Positions 48,626 to 58,161 are shown, counted from the stretch's first letter. The stretch is 64,000 nucleotides of DNA from Pseudomonas sp. CCI4.2 (GCF_034350045.1 NZ_CP133781.1:999001-1063000); one strand, 5' to 3'. Made by a program: numbers and translations. Notes: generated by a model not told the origin, from the sequence alone.

Positions 48626-49078
48626 GAATCTGGTGAGGCATTAAACCCAGGCACCCACCGCTCAAAATTCATTCGCTGATCAAACTACCGGGATGACTCC
48701 AGTTTCCGCGCCACGAAATGAAAACTAGAAAACGTAGCGCGTGACGACAGGCCGTGACAAAGCGGAATCGTCACGCCGCAGCAGGGAGCTGAGTTCCGAC
48801 TTTGTAACGTAGCAGAGAACCCTTTCCTAGATATTCCGAACGCCCACCCGCCTACCCCAGTCAGACCAAATGATCCGACTCAGATCAACAGGTCTGACTC
48901 GCAGACCTTCACTTGACCATGCTCGCGCATTAGGCGATGGGCTAGTGCTATCCTGCGCGATAACGGGAATCGCAGCGTCAGCCAGACCAACTTGCCTACG
49001 TGGAATGCCAATGGCACGGCCGTGCAATAGTGAATAGTATTTTGCGTGGCGGGGATTTGCAGGAACAGGAGCGCAATC
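48626..49078. other. Gene-free stretch before the toxin-antitoxin region
   Basis: About 450 bp without a supported gene. CGTGAC recurs around 48740-48780 (GCGTGACGACAGGCCGTGAC, then CGTCACGCC). One copy of a 16-bp direct repeat starts at 49044. Confidence 0.5.
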
Positions 49079-49304
49079 ATGAGTACCGATATTGCTAGAG
49101 CGCGAATGATTTCGGAGCTTACTAAGCTTGCGGAAGAATTTCAGTCTACGGCGGCAGGCCTGGGTGAGCTTCGGATCGCCGAAGGGATGATGGATGCCGA
49201 AACAAAAGAGCTGATAGATCGGCTTCTCTACACCTCGTCCCGCTTGATGGATCTTGCTGGTGAAGCTGAGTAAATCGCTGAGTGGGTGGCGTGGCGGGGA
49301 TTTG
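49044..49304. repeat. 16-bp direct repeat flanking the 64-aa gene
   Basis: GCGTGGCGGGGATTTG occurs at 49044-49059 and 49289-49304, bracketing the small gene at 49079. Confidence 0.65.
49079..49273 (+). CDS. Small acidic helical protein
   Basis: 64-aa protein MSTDIARARMISELTKLAEE with an AGGAG ribosome site 7 bp upstream. It is entirely helical by composition and carries no motif I know. It lies between direct repeats and just before the ImmA-DUF4411 pair; it could be part of that module, which is speculative. Confidence 0.6.
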   Translation: MSTDIARARMISELTKLAEEFQSTAAGLGELRIAEGMMDAETKELIDRLLYTSSRLMDLAGEAE

Positions 49305-49418
49305 TAGGGGTTGAGCGGATAACGCTTGCGATAGATGGTATCGAACATCAGTATCTTGTACTGACCGCCACCGTGATAATGGATGAGATATATGAAGATG
49401 GAGCTAGGGCGGTGACCA

Positions 49419-50594
49419 ATGCCGGGGATTAATCCAGAGGTGCTCTTATGGGCCCGCGAGACAGCAGGGCTTTCAAGAGAAAAGGCTGCGAAGGCACTTT
49501 CTATCGGGGGTAGCAAAATTCCCGGTGACGAGATGTTGCGCCTGTACGAAGAAGGTAAGAAGGAAATTTCTCGTCCGATTTTGGTAAAGATGGCGAACGT
49601 ATACCGGCGTCCTCTTCTAATTTTCTACCTCCCAAGCCCTCCGGCGCGAGCGGCAAGGGGAGAAGATTTCCGAACTCTTCCAGAAGAGCTTCGAATAGAA
49701 AGCAATGGAAGTTTAGACGCCCTAGTTCGAGACATCTATGTCCGCCAAGACCTAGTAAAAAATGTTCTTCAGGACGTAGAAGAGGCGTTTCCTCGGGAGT
49801 ATGTGGGTAGCGTGCAGATAGATCGTACGCCACAGGAAGTGTCTGAGCGTCTTGGCGCTATAATAGGATTCGATATAAATGAGTTTAGACGCTTCGGAAA
49901 GTCTGAGGAAGCATTCTCTTATCTAAGACGGCTCGTGGAAAGCGTGGGCGCATTTGTACTGCTGATGGGTAACTTAGGCAGCCATCATACGGATATCCCG
50001 GTGGAAGCATTCCGAGGCTTCGCATTGTCAGATAAAATTGCTCCATTTATCGTGATTAATGATCTTGACGCGCCATCTGCCAGATCATTCACTCTACTGC
50101 ATGAGTTCGCTCATATTTTAATTGGGGTAACCGGCCTGAGTGGCAGTCGTTCCGAGCAGAAAATTGAAAGATACTGCAATGACATCGCCAGCCTGATGCT
50201 ATTACCTGCTGGTGATTTATCCAAGCAAAACTGGTATGCAGAAAACTTAGAAAGTTTGGCGCAGAAAATTAGTGGATTCGCTAGAGGTCTGAATATAAGC
50301 AACTCTCTTGTCGCTTACCGCCTGTATTCAACTGGCATTATTCAGCTGGACACATGGAATGAGCTATCTACGAAATTCCGAGAGCTGTGGATCGCCCAAA
50401 AGGCTGCCACAAAAGAAAGCAGAGGTAGTTCTAGCGGCCCTAGTTACTACGTAGTTCGAAGACACAAGCTGGGTGGCGCAATCGTCGGCCTGGTCCAGCG
50501 AACTATGCGCGAAGGCGCTTTGACGGCAACTAAAGCTGGAAGAGTATTGGGCGTAAAGCCCGCCAATGTCTATAACTTGGTCGGCACATTATAA
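49419..50594 (+). CDS. ImmA/IrrE family metallo-endopeptidase with N-terminal Xre domain
   Basis: 391-aa COG2856-type protein. The N-terminal Xre HTH (WARETAGLSREKAAKALSIG) covers about residues 10-65. The peptidase motif LLHEFAHILIG gives H228, E229 and H232, with the third ligand region at IERYCNDIASLMLLP (E250). The C-terminus carries another HTH-like segment (KAGRVLGVKPANVYNLVG). Such proteins act as antitoxins or repressor-cleaving proteases. Its stop overlaps the DUF4411 start by one base. The DNA is more AT-rich than the flanks, suggesting its own transfer history. Confidence 0.87.
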   Translation: MPGINPEVLLWARETAGLSREKAAKALSIGGSKIPGDEMLRLYEEGKKEISRPILVKMANVYRRPLLIFYLPSPPARAARGEDFRTLPEELRIESNGSLDALVRDIYVRQDLVKNVLQDVEEAFPREYVGSVQIDRTPQEVSERLGAIIGFDINEFRRFGKSEEAFSYLRRLVESVGAFVLLMGNLGSHHTDIPVEAFRGFALSDKIAPFIVINDLDAPSARSFTLLHEFAHILIGVTGLSGSRSEQKIERYCNDIASLMLLPAGDLSKQNWYAENLESLAQKISGFARGLNISNSLVAYRLYSTGIIQLDTWNELSTKFRELWIAQKAATKESRGSSSGPSYYVVRRHKLGGAIVGLVQRTMREGALTATKAGRVLGVKPANVYNLVGTL

Positions 50595-51118
50595 TGGCGC
50601 TTGATAGGAAGATTTACCTGCTGGATGCAAACACGCTAATTACATCAAATGGTGTTTACTATCCACAAACGATGGTCCCCGAGCTTTGGTCGTGGCTGCT
50701 CCACCAAAGCCAGATTGGCCGCATAAAAATGCCGATTGAAATTTATGAGGAAGTACTGGCCGGGAAAGAGGATCAGCTAACAGGTTGGCTGAAAAAACCA
50801 GAGGTAAAAGCCAGCCTGATACTGAAAGAAGATGCAGATCCTGCGGCCGTTGCGCACGTGACCTTCAGCGGATATGCAGCAGACCTTAATGAAAACGAAT
50901 TGGCATATATAGGCAGAGATCCATTTTTGATTTCTTATGCTCTAGCATCATCCGCAGACCGATGCGTAGTGTCTTTGGAGACGTCTAAACCTTCCGCCCA
51001 AAGGCAAAACAAGAAAGTTCCGGACGTATGCAAGGCTCTTGGAGCGCAGTGCTGTGACGTTTTCAGCATGATGCGTGCTCTCGATTTCAAGACCGGGTGG
51101 AACAAGCAGAAGATTTAG
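50594..51118 (+). CDS. DUF4411 family PIN-like protein (putative toxin)
   Basis: 174-aa protein of the DUF4411/PF14367 type, a PIN-like RNase fold. The first acidic residue is D11 in IYLLDANTLITS; later acidic positions lie in NENELAYIGRDPFLISYALA and CVVSLET. Coupled with an Xre-COG2856 gene it forms a predicted type II toxin-antitoxin pair described computationally for this combination. A terminator follows. Toxicity is not shown. Confidence 0.8.
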   Translation: MALDRKIYLLDANTLITSNGVYYPQTMVPELWSWLLHQSQIGRIKMPIEIYEEVLAGKEDQLTGWLKKPEVKASLILKEDADPAAVAHVTFSGYAADLNENELAYIGRDPFLISYALASSADRCVVSLETSKPSAQRQNKKVPDVCKALGAQCCDVFSMMRALDFKTGWNKQKI

Positions 51119-51133
51119 TGTCGCGTAAGTCAA

Positions 51134-51158
51134 GCCCGGCCAACCTCCGGGCTTTTTA
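51134..51158 (+). terminator. Terminator after the DUF4411 gene
   Basis: AGCCCGG pairs approximately with CCGGGCT (51134-51152) and is followed by TTTTT. The tail TTTTTATTGCCTGCGATT recurs exactly at 63261-63278. Confidence 0.7.
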
Positions 51159-51170
51159 TTGCCTGCGATT

Positions 51171-51419
51171 CGCCCTGCTACGCCTCCGCCCTTCGCACGC
51201 CATACTTGACCACAAACACAGTCGCCGTGCCCTTGCGCTTAAACATCAGCGTCACCTCCAGCGCAATGAGCGCTACCTCATCGTTCGTTGGTACGAACGG
51301 TACGAACCAGCAAGCACTCGTACCGCGCGCCACATCCCCGCTAGAACCCGAAGCAAAAACTTCCCTTCTCAAGCCAGTCACATATACCAGCAACATCAAA
51401 TCAATGATGGGGCAGAATC
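51171..51419. other. Short region with a palindrome; no assured gene
   Basis: CGTTCG-TTGGTA-CGAACG near 51283 followed by GGTACGAACC forms an operator-like palindrome. A minus-strand frame of 73 codons (51178-51399) crosses it but lacks a convincing ribosome site. Confidence 0.4.
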
Positions 51420-51671
51420 ATGAGCAGCAATAACAGACTGGACAGCGTGTGTGCGGCATCGATGCTGGTTTCACTCGATGGCCAGGCAAGGCCGGCGCAT
51501 GAGTGGGCAGCAATTCATGGCATTAAATGGACGACCGTGAAGATGCGCAGGTATCGAGGCCTGAGCTGGGACAAAGCGTTTGAACCCCAGCCGCGAGGCA
51601 GAAAACCCAATTACCGTTGTGGTACGTGCGGGAAAATATGTGAGCCGGAAAGTGATTCTTTGGTTGCATAA
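51420..51671 (+). CDS. Small HTH-like protein, paralogue of the 58162 gene
   Basis: 83-aa protein. The core AHEWAAIHGIKWTTVKMRRY and RGLSWDKAFEP matches the AAEWASRLGLKWSTVKMRRL and RGFSWSAALEP core of the gene at 58162, so both share one domain, probably a small HTH (hydrophobic spacing with KW-TVKMRR as recognition helix). A C-terminal CGTCGKICE adds a possible zinc site. The two paralogues bracket the two giant genes. Confidence 0.65.
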   Translation: MSSNNRLDSVCAASMLVSLDGQARPAHEWAAIHGIKWTTVKMRRYRGLSWDKAFEPQPRGRKPNYRCGTCGKICEPESDSLVA

Positions 51672-51737
51672 AAGTTTTAGCCACAAATTCTCTGTTTGTG
51701 GCTAAGCAATCAAATCAACACTCCGGAGTATCAAGAA

Positions 51738-54017
51738 ATGGCAATTGGCGACATTAATGGCGATACCGCCGACACCTACGCTGCTCGCGCCAAGCAAACC
51801 AGCTTTGACGTGACGAATACGCCCGCGAAGTATTTGGCGCCGCCTGCTGGTCAGCAGCCTCCGGCCGGGCCTATTGGTCGTGCGCAGCAGCAGCTCCCGC
51901 CCTCGCAGCCGGGCAATCTTGGTCAAAGCGATCTAACGCCGCCTGACCCGGTGGCTGACGCGCAGCGGCCATCAAGTCTGACTGACGCGCTTCCTGGCTT
52001 TACGGCAGCGCAGCCAAGCGCGCCGCAGACACCAGCGCCACAGCCGAACAATCTCGGCAACATCAATCTGTCGCCACTTGATCCGGTTTCTGCCGCTCAG
52101 TCCGGCCCAGGCAACTTGGCGAATGTTTTTCAGCCGTCGGCCGTTTCTCAGCCTGCTCCAACCCCGCCAGCACAACCGGTTACGCCTCCCGCGCAACCTG
52201 CGCCAGCCAATCTTAGTCAGCCTAACTTTGTCACGCCGATGCCAGCAGGTCCGCAGGCACCACCACTGACGAATCTTGCGCAGATCGGATCGACCATTGG
52301 CGCGAACGCTTTGGCTGCGCCCGCGCAGGCTCAGCCCGTAGATCCTAAGCCGCCCCAAGATGCCGGCCCACTTGGGATGCTGCCGACGGCAACGAATCTC
52401 TCTCATGCTAGCCCTGGCCCCGTGCCTTTGCCGGCATCAGGCGTGTTCAGCACAGATCCATTTACAAAACAGCAACAGGTAGCCGCATGGAATGCCCAAT
52501 TTTCCGGCAAGCCTGCCGCATCAATGAGCGGTGCCACTCCGACAGATCCAAATCCTGTTGCACAGGCGCAGCCCGCTAGCCAGGCATCGAGCACTCCAAC
52601 TACTGCGCCTGAGCCAGCCTCGTTAGATATCTATCGCTCAACTGGGGCAGGAACAGACGCTGCCGGGGCTAATAGGGCTGGCGGACAGATTGTCGCGGCA
52701 ACCGGTGCGAACGGCGAGGCCAGCTTTTCTAATGCTCCAGGCGATCAAGGTTCCGCGCAAAACCTCGGGGACATCATCAACAAACCAGCCCCGCCAGCAG
52801 CCAACCCTAATGCCAGTCTCGCGTCTTTGGGCTCGGCGGCTAATCTCGGCGACGGTATCGGAACTTTCAGTCAGGCGCAGCCAGGTGATGCCGCGCTGGC
52901 CATGGGTCGCTTCCAGAAAGCGCACGACCTCCGAGAGAGTTACAAAAACGAAGACCGACGCGATCAGGCGCTTGGTGCGCAATGGAGCGCAGATCACACT
53001 AATATCGTCCACGACAGCAGCAAGCCGCTCACCACCGGGCAGAAGCAAAGCGACGCCGGGCTAGATCAGACCAGAGAGCGCGCCGCGAACAGAGTTGTCG
53101 CCGCTCAAGGCTTAGTCGACTCAGGCATTAAAGATCGCGCCGGCGAGCAGCAGTTACGACAGTCGGGCCGGCTTGAGGATGCGCTTAACGCGGCAACTGC
53201 TCCAGACGCGACGCCGGAGCAGCAACAGCGCTTGCGGACATTGGTAGACCCTACCGGCACGGCGGGCCTTGACCGGCAGCTGAAAGTGGCGAGTATCGAC
53301 GAGAAAAATGCTTCCACCGCTGCCAAGCTTCGAAATACCAATAAGGCAGGGAATCTTCCTGTGGGTCTTCAGAAACTTGAAGACGGTGACATTGATGCGG
53401 TGAGCAACGTTCAGAGCATCAACACTCAGATGGGCAACATCCTCGGTCAACTCGATAACGGCAGTCTAGTGCTTGGTCCGGTTGAAAACAGAACGAACGA
53501 GCTCCGGAACGCTAGCGGCAGAAGTAACCCGCAGAGCGCGAACTACGCATCGTTCAAGTCAACCTTGGAAAAGATCCGCAATGACAGCCTTCGCCTGAAC
53601 AAAGGGCCGCAAACTGAGGGTGATGCAAACCGCGCTTGGAACGAGCTTCTTTCCAACATAAACGACCCGAAGGTTGTGAAACAGCGTCTTGGCGAGATCC
53701 AAGTAATGAACAACAAAGCTGCTCAAGTCCGCCTAGGGATGATCAACAGCCGACGTAAAAATCAGGGTATAGGCCCGCTAAACGTTGACGACATAATTGG
53801 TGCGCCGCCGCAGCCTTCTCAGGCCGCACAGGCTGCACAGTCTGCACAGCCCCAGCAGACGGGCACGGCTTCGAGTACTCCAGCGCTACAAGCGGCTCAG
53901 GGTTCCGCCGTGCAACCCGCAGCAATCCCACAGATTCAGAATGACGACGACTTCAACAAGCTGCCGTCCGGGGCGCAATTCATCGATCCCAACGGTAATC
54001 ATCGGAGGAAACCATAA
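51738..54017 (+). CDS. Large Pro/Gln/Ala-rich virion-like protein (possible ejection protein)
   Basis: 759-aa protein starting at 51738 (MAIGDINGDTADTYAARAKQ). Residues 1-260 are disordered and built from degenerate repeats of the type NLGxxxLxPxDPVxxAQ (GNLGQSDLTPPDPVADAQ; NNLGNINLSPLDPVSAAQ). The rest is helical and hydrophilic, and the C-terminus ends NDDDFNKLPSGAQFIDPNGN, a tail seen on podovirus structural proteins. It has no enzyme motif. Its stop overlaps the 1105-aa gene start by one base. I infer an internal virion or DNA-ejection role; it could also be a secreted or adhesion protein. Confidence 0.6.
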   Translation: MAIGDINGDTADTYAARAKQTSFDVTNTPAKYLAPPAGQQPPAGPIGRAQQQLPPSQPGNLGQSDLTPPDPVADAQRPSSLTDALPGFTAAQPSAPQTPAPQPNNLGNINLSPLDPVSAAQSGPGNLANVFQPSAVSQPAPTPPAQPVTPPAQPAPANLSQPNFVTPMPAGPQAPPLTNLAQIGSTIGANALAAPAQAQPVDPKPPQDAGPLGMLPTATNLSHASPGPVPLPASGVFSTDPFTKQQQVAAWNAQFSGKPAASMSGATPTDPNPVAQAQPASQASSTPTTAPEPASLDIYRSTGAGTDAAGANRAGGQIVAATGANGEASFSNAPGDQGSAQNLGDIINKPAPPAANPNASLASLGSAANLGDGIGTFSQAQPGDAALAMGRFQKAHDLRESYKNEDRRDQALGAQWSADHTNIVHDSSKPLTTGQKQSDAGLDQTRERAANRVVAAQGLVDSGIKDRAGEQQLRQSGRLEDALNAATAPDATPEQQQRLRTLVDPTGTAGLDRQLKVASIDEKNASTAAKLRNTNKAGNLPVGLQKLEDGDIDAVSNVQSINTQMGNILGQLDNGSLVLGPVENRTNELRNASGRSNPQSANYASFKSTLEKIRNDSLRLNKGPQTEGDANRAWNELLSNINDPKVVKQRLGEIQVMNNKAAQVRLGMINSRRKNQGIGPLNVDDIIGAPPQPSQAAQAAQSAQPQQTGTASSTPALQAAQGSAVQPAAIPQIQNDDDFNKLPSGAQFIDPNGNHRRKP

Positions 54018-57000
54018 TGGCCGCTTGGGAAAACGCACCTCTGATCAATGCCCCGCGCAACGTTTTGCCTGACGCCGAGTCGGTGCCTACCGCCCGCTCT
54101 GCGTGGGAGTCAGCCCCCCTGATCAATCAGCCAGCAGCCGAACAAAGCGCCACGCCGAACCAGCCAGCGGATGGTGGAGTTTTCAGCGACAGCAAAGACA
54201 ACGTTGGAGCTGGTACTGCGACGATCCGTAGCATTGGCGATATGCTGACGTATGGGCATCAGGACGAGATTCTAGCGGGGCTGGATGCCGCTGTTCAGCC
54301 CGTGATACCAATACCCGAAAACGGCTCTTCTGCTGATACTTGGCGCCAGCGCTACAACGAAAACGTCGCCAACCAGCGTGAGCAACTAAAGACCGGTCAA
54401 GAGCAGCACCCTATCGCCTCGGCCGTTGGCGGCGTAGTTGGCGCGATTATACCTGCCGTAGCAACCCTCGGAGCCTCACTTCCAGAGTCGGCCGCACTCG
54501 CCGTAGGAAAATCCACACTCGGCCGGGCGACGATTAAAAGCGCGGGAATCGGAGCGGCCCAGGGGGCGGCTTACGGCTTTGGATCTGCGGAAGGCGACGT
54601 GGTGGATCGATTGCCTGGTGCTGGTGTGGGCGCACTGATCGGCGGGACTGTCGGAGCAGCTGCTCCAGCGGTAATTTCGGGTGTTGGCGCAGTGGCACGC
54701 AGGGTCATGCCGCAGCGATTCCTTCCCGGCCAGAGTGCTGGCGCTTCAGTAGCGCAGGGCGCCGAGGGCGATGCTCAGGCAGCGAGTCAAGCTGGCGCTC
54801 CAACTCCGGGAGTCGACGCACAGCCATCTGGCCCTATTGGTGGCGCGCTCGATTCAAGCAAGAGTGCCAATCAGCACGTCTACGACACTGTGAACGCCCC
54901 CGCCAAAAAGCAGGACTTGGCGATTGCCGATCTGGCTGATTACATTAATCCTCAAAAGAACGTCGTCGACGCAATGGCGCGCCTCGGTATTCACAACCCT
55001 ACCCCCGGCGAGATCACCGGAAATCCTGAGGTTCGCGGCCTTCAAGGTGCTTTCGCGGCCCAGTCTAGTAACCCACTGACAGCCCGGCTCACTGAGAACC
55101 GCAATAAGTTGGCGAGCGCCGCTGACGATCTGATCAGCGAGTATGGAGGGTCGACCGACAAGGCCGCATTCTCTATGGATTTTAAGGACAAGAGCCTCGA
55201 CACCATAAATGGTCTGCGCAAGGAAGCATCTGACCTTTACGACCATGTTGGCACCGCTCTTCCGGAATCGACCCCTGCGCCCGCCGAGGGCGCACTGGCG
55301 CATATACAGGCGAATCTGGATAACGTGGGTGGCGACGTTAGCTTGCTTCCGGATTACCAGCAGAAAGCATACAGGGTGCTGACTGCCGACCCTGACGTGG
55401 GCAAGCCGCTTCAATCGGTTGCTGGGCTAAACCTCCCCGACAGGCACGTCGCCACCGCCAAGGCGCTCAGCGCCGCCGCCGATGATCTGGTTACCGGCAA
55501 TGGCGGCTCACTGGACAAGGCTCGATTTTCCGACGATTTCAAACAGCAGGGGGTGGACACTCGCGATGCGTTGGAAACTCAGTCGAACAGCCTTTATCAG
55601 CAGCTTAATACGGCCATTCCAAAAACAACCTTTGCCCCTGCCAAGTCTACCGTTGGCTATTTGGCCGGCAAGCTCGTAGAGCTCGGTGGTCGAGATGAGC
55701 TTTTGTCGCCCGCCGAACGACTGACGCTCAACGCGCTATCTCCTAAACTGGTAGGCGGATCAGCCGTCGAACCTACCTACTCGGCGCTAGATACCGTGCG
55801 GCGCCAGGTTGCGGCCGGCTACAAAGGGCGCGGCCCATTCGCCGACAGCGACAGTCACGATCTTGACCGACTATATGCAACCCTAAGCCAGGATCAGCAG
55901 CGAGCAGTTGAGGCGGCAGGTCCGGAATATGGAGAGATGTTCTCGCAAGCAAAAGGGCTGGTTGCCCAGCGCAAGCAGCTTGAAGACTCCCTCAAGGCAA
56001 CGCTCGGCAAAGACTTGTCAGGATCGGTCGGCAACGTCGTGTCGGGCGCAGTCAAGAAGCTGGCAACCGGTGACTTCCAGTCGTTTGACCGTACCCTGTC
56101 TAACATCCCGGATAGCCTCAAGTCGCAGGCGGTGCTGACAGGCATTGGTGATGCCTTTTCCGGCGGCAAGGGCAAAGGCCTGAATATTCCGGCGATGACT
56201 GACTGGTATCGCAGCCTTCAAAGCAATCCTGCTGCCTTGGCGCGCTTGGAATCGCATCTGACGCCCGAGGCTGCCCAGCAGTTGCGCGACCTGAACACGG
56301 GCGCCGCAAATCTACGGGGCCTTGCCGACGGATCGGTAAAGGACAGCTCAGTCAGAGTGCCTACGTTCAAGACGGTAGATGATCTGCGCCGCGCCATTGA
56401 GTCGAAAGCGCATAACGGGCACTTTGCGGACGCTGAGGACAATGAGCTTCAAAAATTCCATGGCGCGTTACTGAGTGATCAACAGAAGGTCGCAGACGCT
56501 CACGGTGTCGGCGTCCCGTTCGCGTCAGCTCGATACCTGGAGCACAAAGGCAAACATGCCCAAGACAACTTGACCGACTTGCTGGGTCGCAAACTTGAAA
56601 GCTCCATAGCCGCGAAGATGGGGCCGGCGATTGAGCAACTGCGCACCGGCAACACCGAGAAATTCGAAACCATGATGCGCAAGGTTCCGAAAGAACAGCA
56701 GCAGTCGGTGGTCATGACAGCACTGAGTAGCGGCTTCACCAAAGGCTCGCGCACCTCGCAAGACATCACGCCAAAGGGGCTGACTGATTGGTATGACGGC
56801 CTGCTCAAGAACAAAGCCGGGCTAGACCTTCTCTATAAGTACATGCCGGAAGGCGCCCAAAAACGCCTTGAGGATGTCGTTACATCTTCCAGGGCGATGG
56901 CTGCCGCAGACGCAAAGGTCATAGGCACAGGCATTTCGAAAGACCCGTTCAAGGATCAGGATGCGGCAGGACAGAAAACTGTAATTCGCCGCGTGCTCGG

Positions 57001-57334
57001 ACTGGTCAAGCCAATTGCACTAGGAGAGGCTGCTGGGCATTTGACTGGCATCCCCGGCCTAGGAAGTGCTGCGGCGCTTTACTCGGTGTTGCGTACGCCA
57101 AAGACGCCAACACTAGAAGCCGCTATGCAATTATTCGCTGGCCGCCAATTGGGAGATGCGGTGCGGGCGATCACGAGTTCAGATGGAGCGCTTCGTCCCA
57201 TCGTACTAGCCCAGCAAAAGCGGCTTGCTCGTACGATGGCGTATCGGAAGTGGGAGCGGAGTCTCAACGATTCAGCGCGGGCCCGTATAGCAACTGTTGG
57301 CCCGCTGGTTTACCTGACAGAGCCGGACCAATAA
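54017..57334 (+). CDS. Giant virion-like protein with internal duplications (possible ejection protein)
   Basis: 1105-aa protein. The N-terminus repeats AWENAPLIN and AWESAPLIN, a W-x-x-APL motif common on large phage internal proteins. A hydrophobic glycine-rich stretch (about residues 135-240, e.g. GGVVGAIIPAVATLGASLP) could insert into membrane. Two tandem duplications follow: about residues 365-450 with 485-565 (SAADDL...GG-DKA-FS-DFK), and about 610-760 with 800-950 (FAD...L-QDQ...LTDWY/MTDWYRSL). No enzyme motif is seen. Position and architecture resemble podovirus DNA-ejection proteins. Confidence 0.6.
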   Translation: MAAWENAPLINAPRNVLPDAESVPTARSAWESAPLINQPAAEQSATPNQPADGGVFSDSKDNVGAGTATIRSIGDMLTYGHQDEILAGLDAAVQPVIPIPENGSSADTWRQRYNENVANQREQLKTGQEQHPIASAVGGVVGAIIPAVATLGASLPESAALAVGKSTLGRATIKSAGIGAAQGAAYGFGSAEGDVVDRLPGAGVGALIGGTVGAAAPAVISGVGAVARRVMPQRFLPGQSAGASVAQGAEGDAQAASQAGAPTPGVDAQPSGPIGGALDSSKSANQHVYDTVNAPAKKQDLAIADLADYINPQKNVVDAMARLGIHNPTPGEITGNPEVRGLQGAFAAQSSNPLTARLTENRNKLASAADDLISEYGGSTDKAAFSMDFKDKSLDTINGLRKEASDLYDHVGTALPESTPAPAEGALAHIQANLDNVGGDVSLLPDYQQKAYRVLTADPDVGKPLQSVAGLNLPDRHVATAKALSAAADDLVTGNGGSLDKARFSDDFKQQGVDTRDALETQSNSLYQQLNTAIPKTTFAPAKSTVGYLAGKLVELGGRDELLSPAERLTLNALSPKLVGGSAVEPTYSALDTVRRQVAAGYKGRGPFADSDSHDLDRLYATLSQDQQRAVEAAGPEYGEMFSQAKGLVAQRKQLEDSLKATLGKDLSGSVGNVVSGAVKKLATGDFQSFDRTLSNIPDSLKSQAVLTGIGDAFSGGKGKGLNIPAMTDWYRSLQSNPAALARLESHLTPEAAQQLRDLNTGAANLRGLADGSVKDSSVRVPTFKTVDDLRRAIESKAHNGHFADAEDNELQKFHGALLSDQQKVADAHGVGVPFASARYLEHKGKHAQDNLTDLLGRKLESSIAAKMGPAIEQLRTGNTEKFETMMRKVPKEQQQSVVMTALSSGFTKGSRTSQDITPKGLTDWYDGLLKNKAGLDLLYKYMPEGAQKRLEDVVTSSRAMAAADAKVIGTGISKDPFKDQDAAGQKTVIRRVLGLVKPIALGEAAGHLTGIPGLGSAAALYSVLRTPKTPTLEAAMQLFAGRQLGDAVRAITSSDGALRPIVLAQQKRLARTMAYRKWERSLNDSARARIATVGPLVYLTEPDQ

Positions 57335-57393
57335 CCGTTGCCGTAGAGCCAGGGATGGCTCTACGATGGCACCTCAAGGGAAGGGTGGGCGTC

Positions 57394-57612
57394 ATGCAAA
57401 ATGTAAAGGTCGTATTCGCCTACAAGCGTGGATTCAGGCGGTTTTGGGTAGTTGCATCCGTTATCTGGCTATCGCTGGCTCTAGCTGTATTCTGGGGCGG
57501 TCCAGAGTTTTCAATGGCGTTCCTTGAGTGGGGTGTTGCCCCGGTAGCTCTGGTATACGCGATAGGTGCGGCCACAGTCTGGATCATCGAAGGTTTCGCT
57601 CGGCCTGATTGA
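57394..57612 (+). CDS. Small two-span membrane protein
   Basis: 72-aa protein (MQNVKVVFAYKRGFRRFWVV) with a basic N-terminus and two transmembrane segments, about residues 17-35 and 44-63. Start at 57394; an ATG at 57355 is possible. It directly follows the giant gene. The shape would fit a holin-like or membrane-insertion partner; this is inference. Confidence 0.6.
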   Translation: MQNVKVVFAYKRGFRRFWVVASVIWLSLALAVFWGGPEFSMAFLEWGVAPVALVYAIGAATVWIIEGFARPD

Positions 57613-58044
57613 TCAGCATCCAGGGTGGGCGCTACCTATGAATGCCGCTCCCTTTTGAAATAATTTCCCTGTCCTGAGTTGGGTCACGACCGCCTTGTTC
57701 TGAGAGCGGTCTATCGCCCATGCCTCAACTATAGATGGCTCGCCAGGTACAACGAACACAAGGCTAAAACTGTTGACCGAAATGAAAGCCCCCTTGTCGT
57801 AAGCCCCTGGCGATCCGACCACCTCAACCGAAGGCGATTGCTCATCAAGCGTTACTGCAAACGTCGTACGTGAAAACCCGTCGTCAACGAATGTGTAGCC
57901 TAAGTCAGCGCTGGCGCTTTTGCCTTGCAATCCCGAAACAATCCAGCATTCTGCCTGCGCGGACGTTGCACACATCGCAGCCATCAAGCCCGCCACATGC
58001 GTCCACGTCTTAAGCCGTGTAATTCCTGCTTCCGATATTGTCAC
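57613..58044 (-). CDS. Small exported protein of unknown function
   Basis: 143-aa protein read from a GTG at 58044 after AAGGAAGAG, with a signal peptide (WTHVAGLMAAMCATSAQA, cleaved before ECW). The mature domain has two cysteines (CWIV near the start and the terminal GSAHPGC), which could pair. It lies on the opposite strand to its neighbours, its stop abutting the previous gene's stop, so it is expressed separately, as morons often are. Confidence 0.65.
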   Translation of the reverse strand: MTISEAGITRLKTWTHVAGLMAAMCATSAQAECWIVSGLQGKSASADLGYTFVDDGFSRTTFAVTLDEQSPSVEVVGSPGAYDKGAFISVNSFSLVFVVPGEPSIVEAWAIDRSQNKAVVTQLRTGKLFQKGAAFIGSAHPGC

Positions 58045-58161
58045 TTGCTCTTCCTTGGTGGAGTAATACGACTTAATCCGTAGGGATATTGTTAGCACAG
58101 GGTGTCACGGCGTTTCCAGCCACATAGCGTTTCTCGCATCCAGATACCGCGAGACAGCGCC

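Noticed and set aside
48827..49516. Minus-strand 229-codon frame
   Set aside because: It is antisense to the well-supported 64-aa gene and the ImmA N-terminus and resembles nothing.
51178..51399. Minus-strand 73-codon frame with possible coding character
   Set aside because: No good ribosome site and it crosses an operator-like palindrome; recorded only as a region.
54854..55414. Minus-strand 186-codon frame opposite the 1105-aa gene
   Set aside because: Shadow frame; the plus-strand protein has clear internal repeats that confirm its frame.
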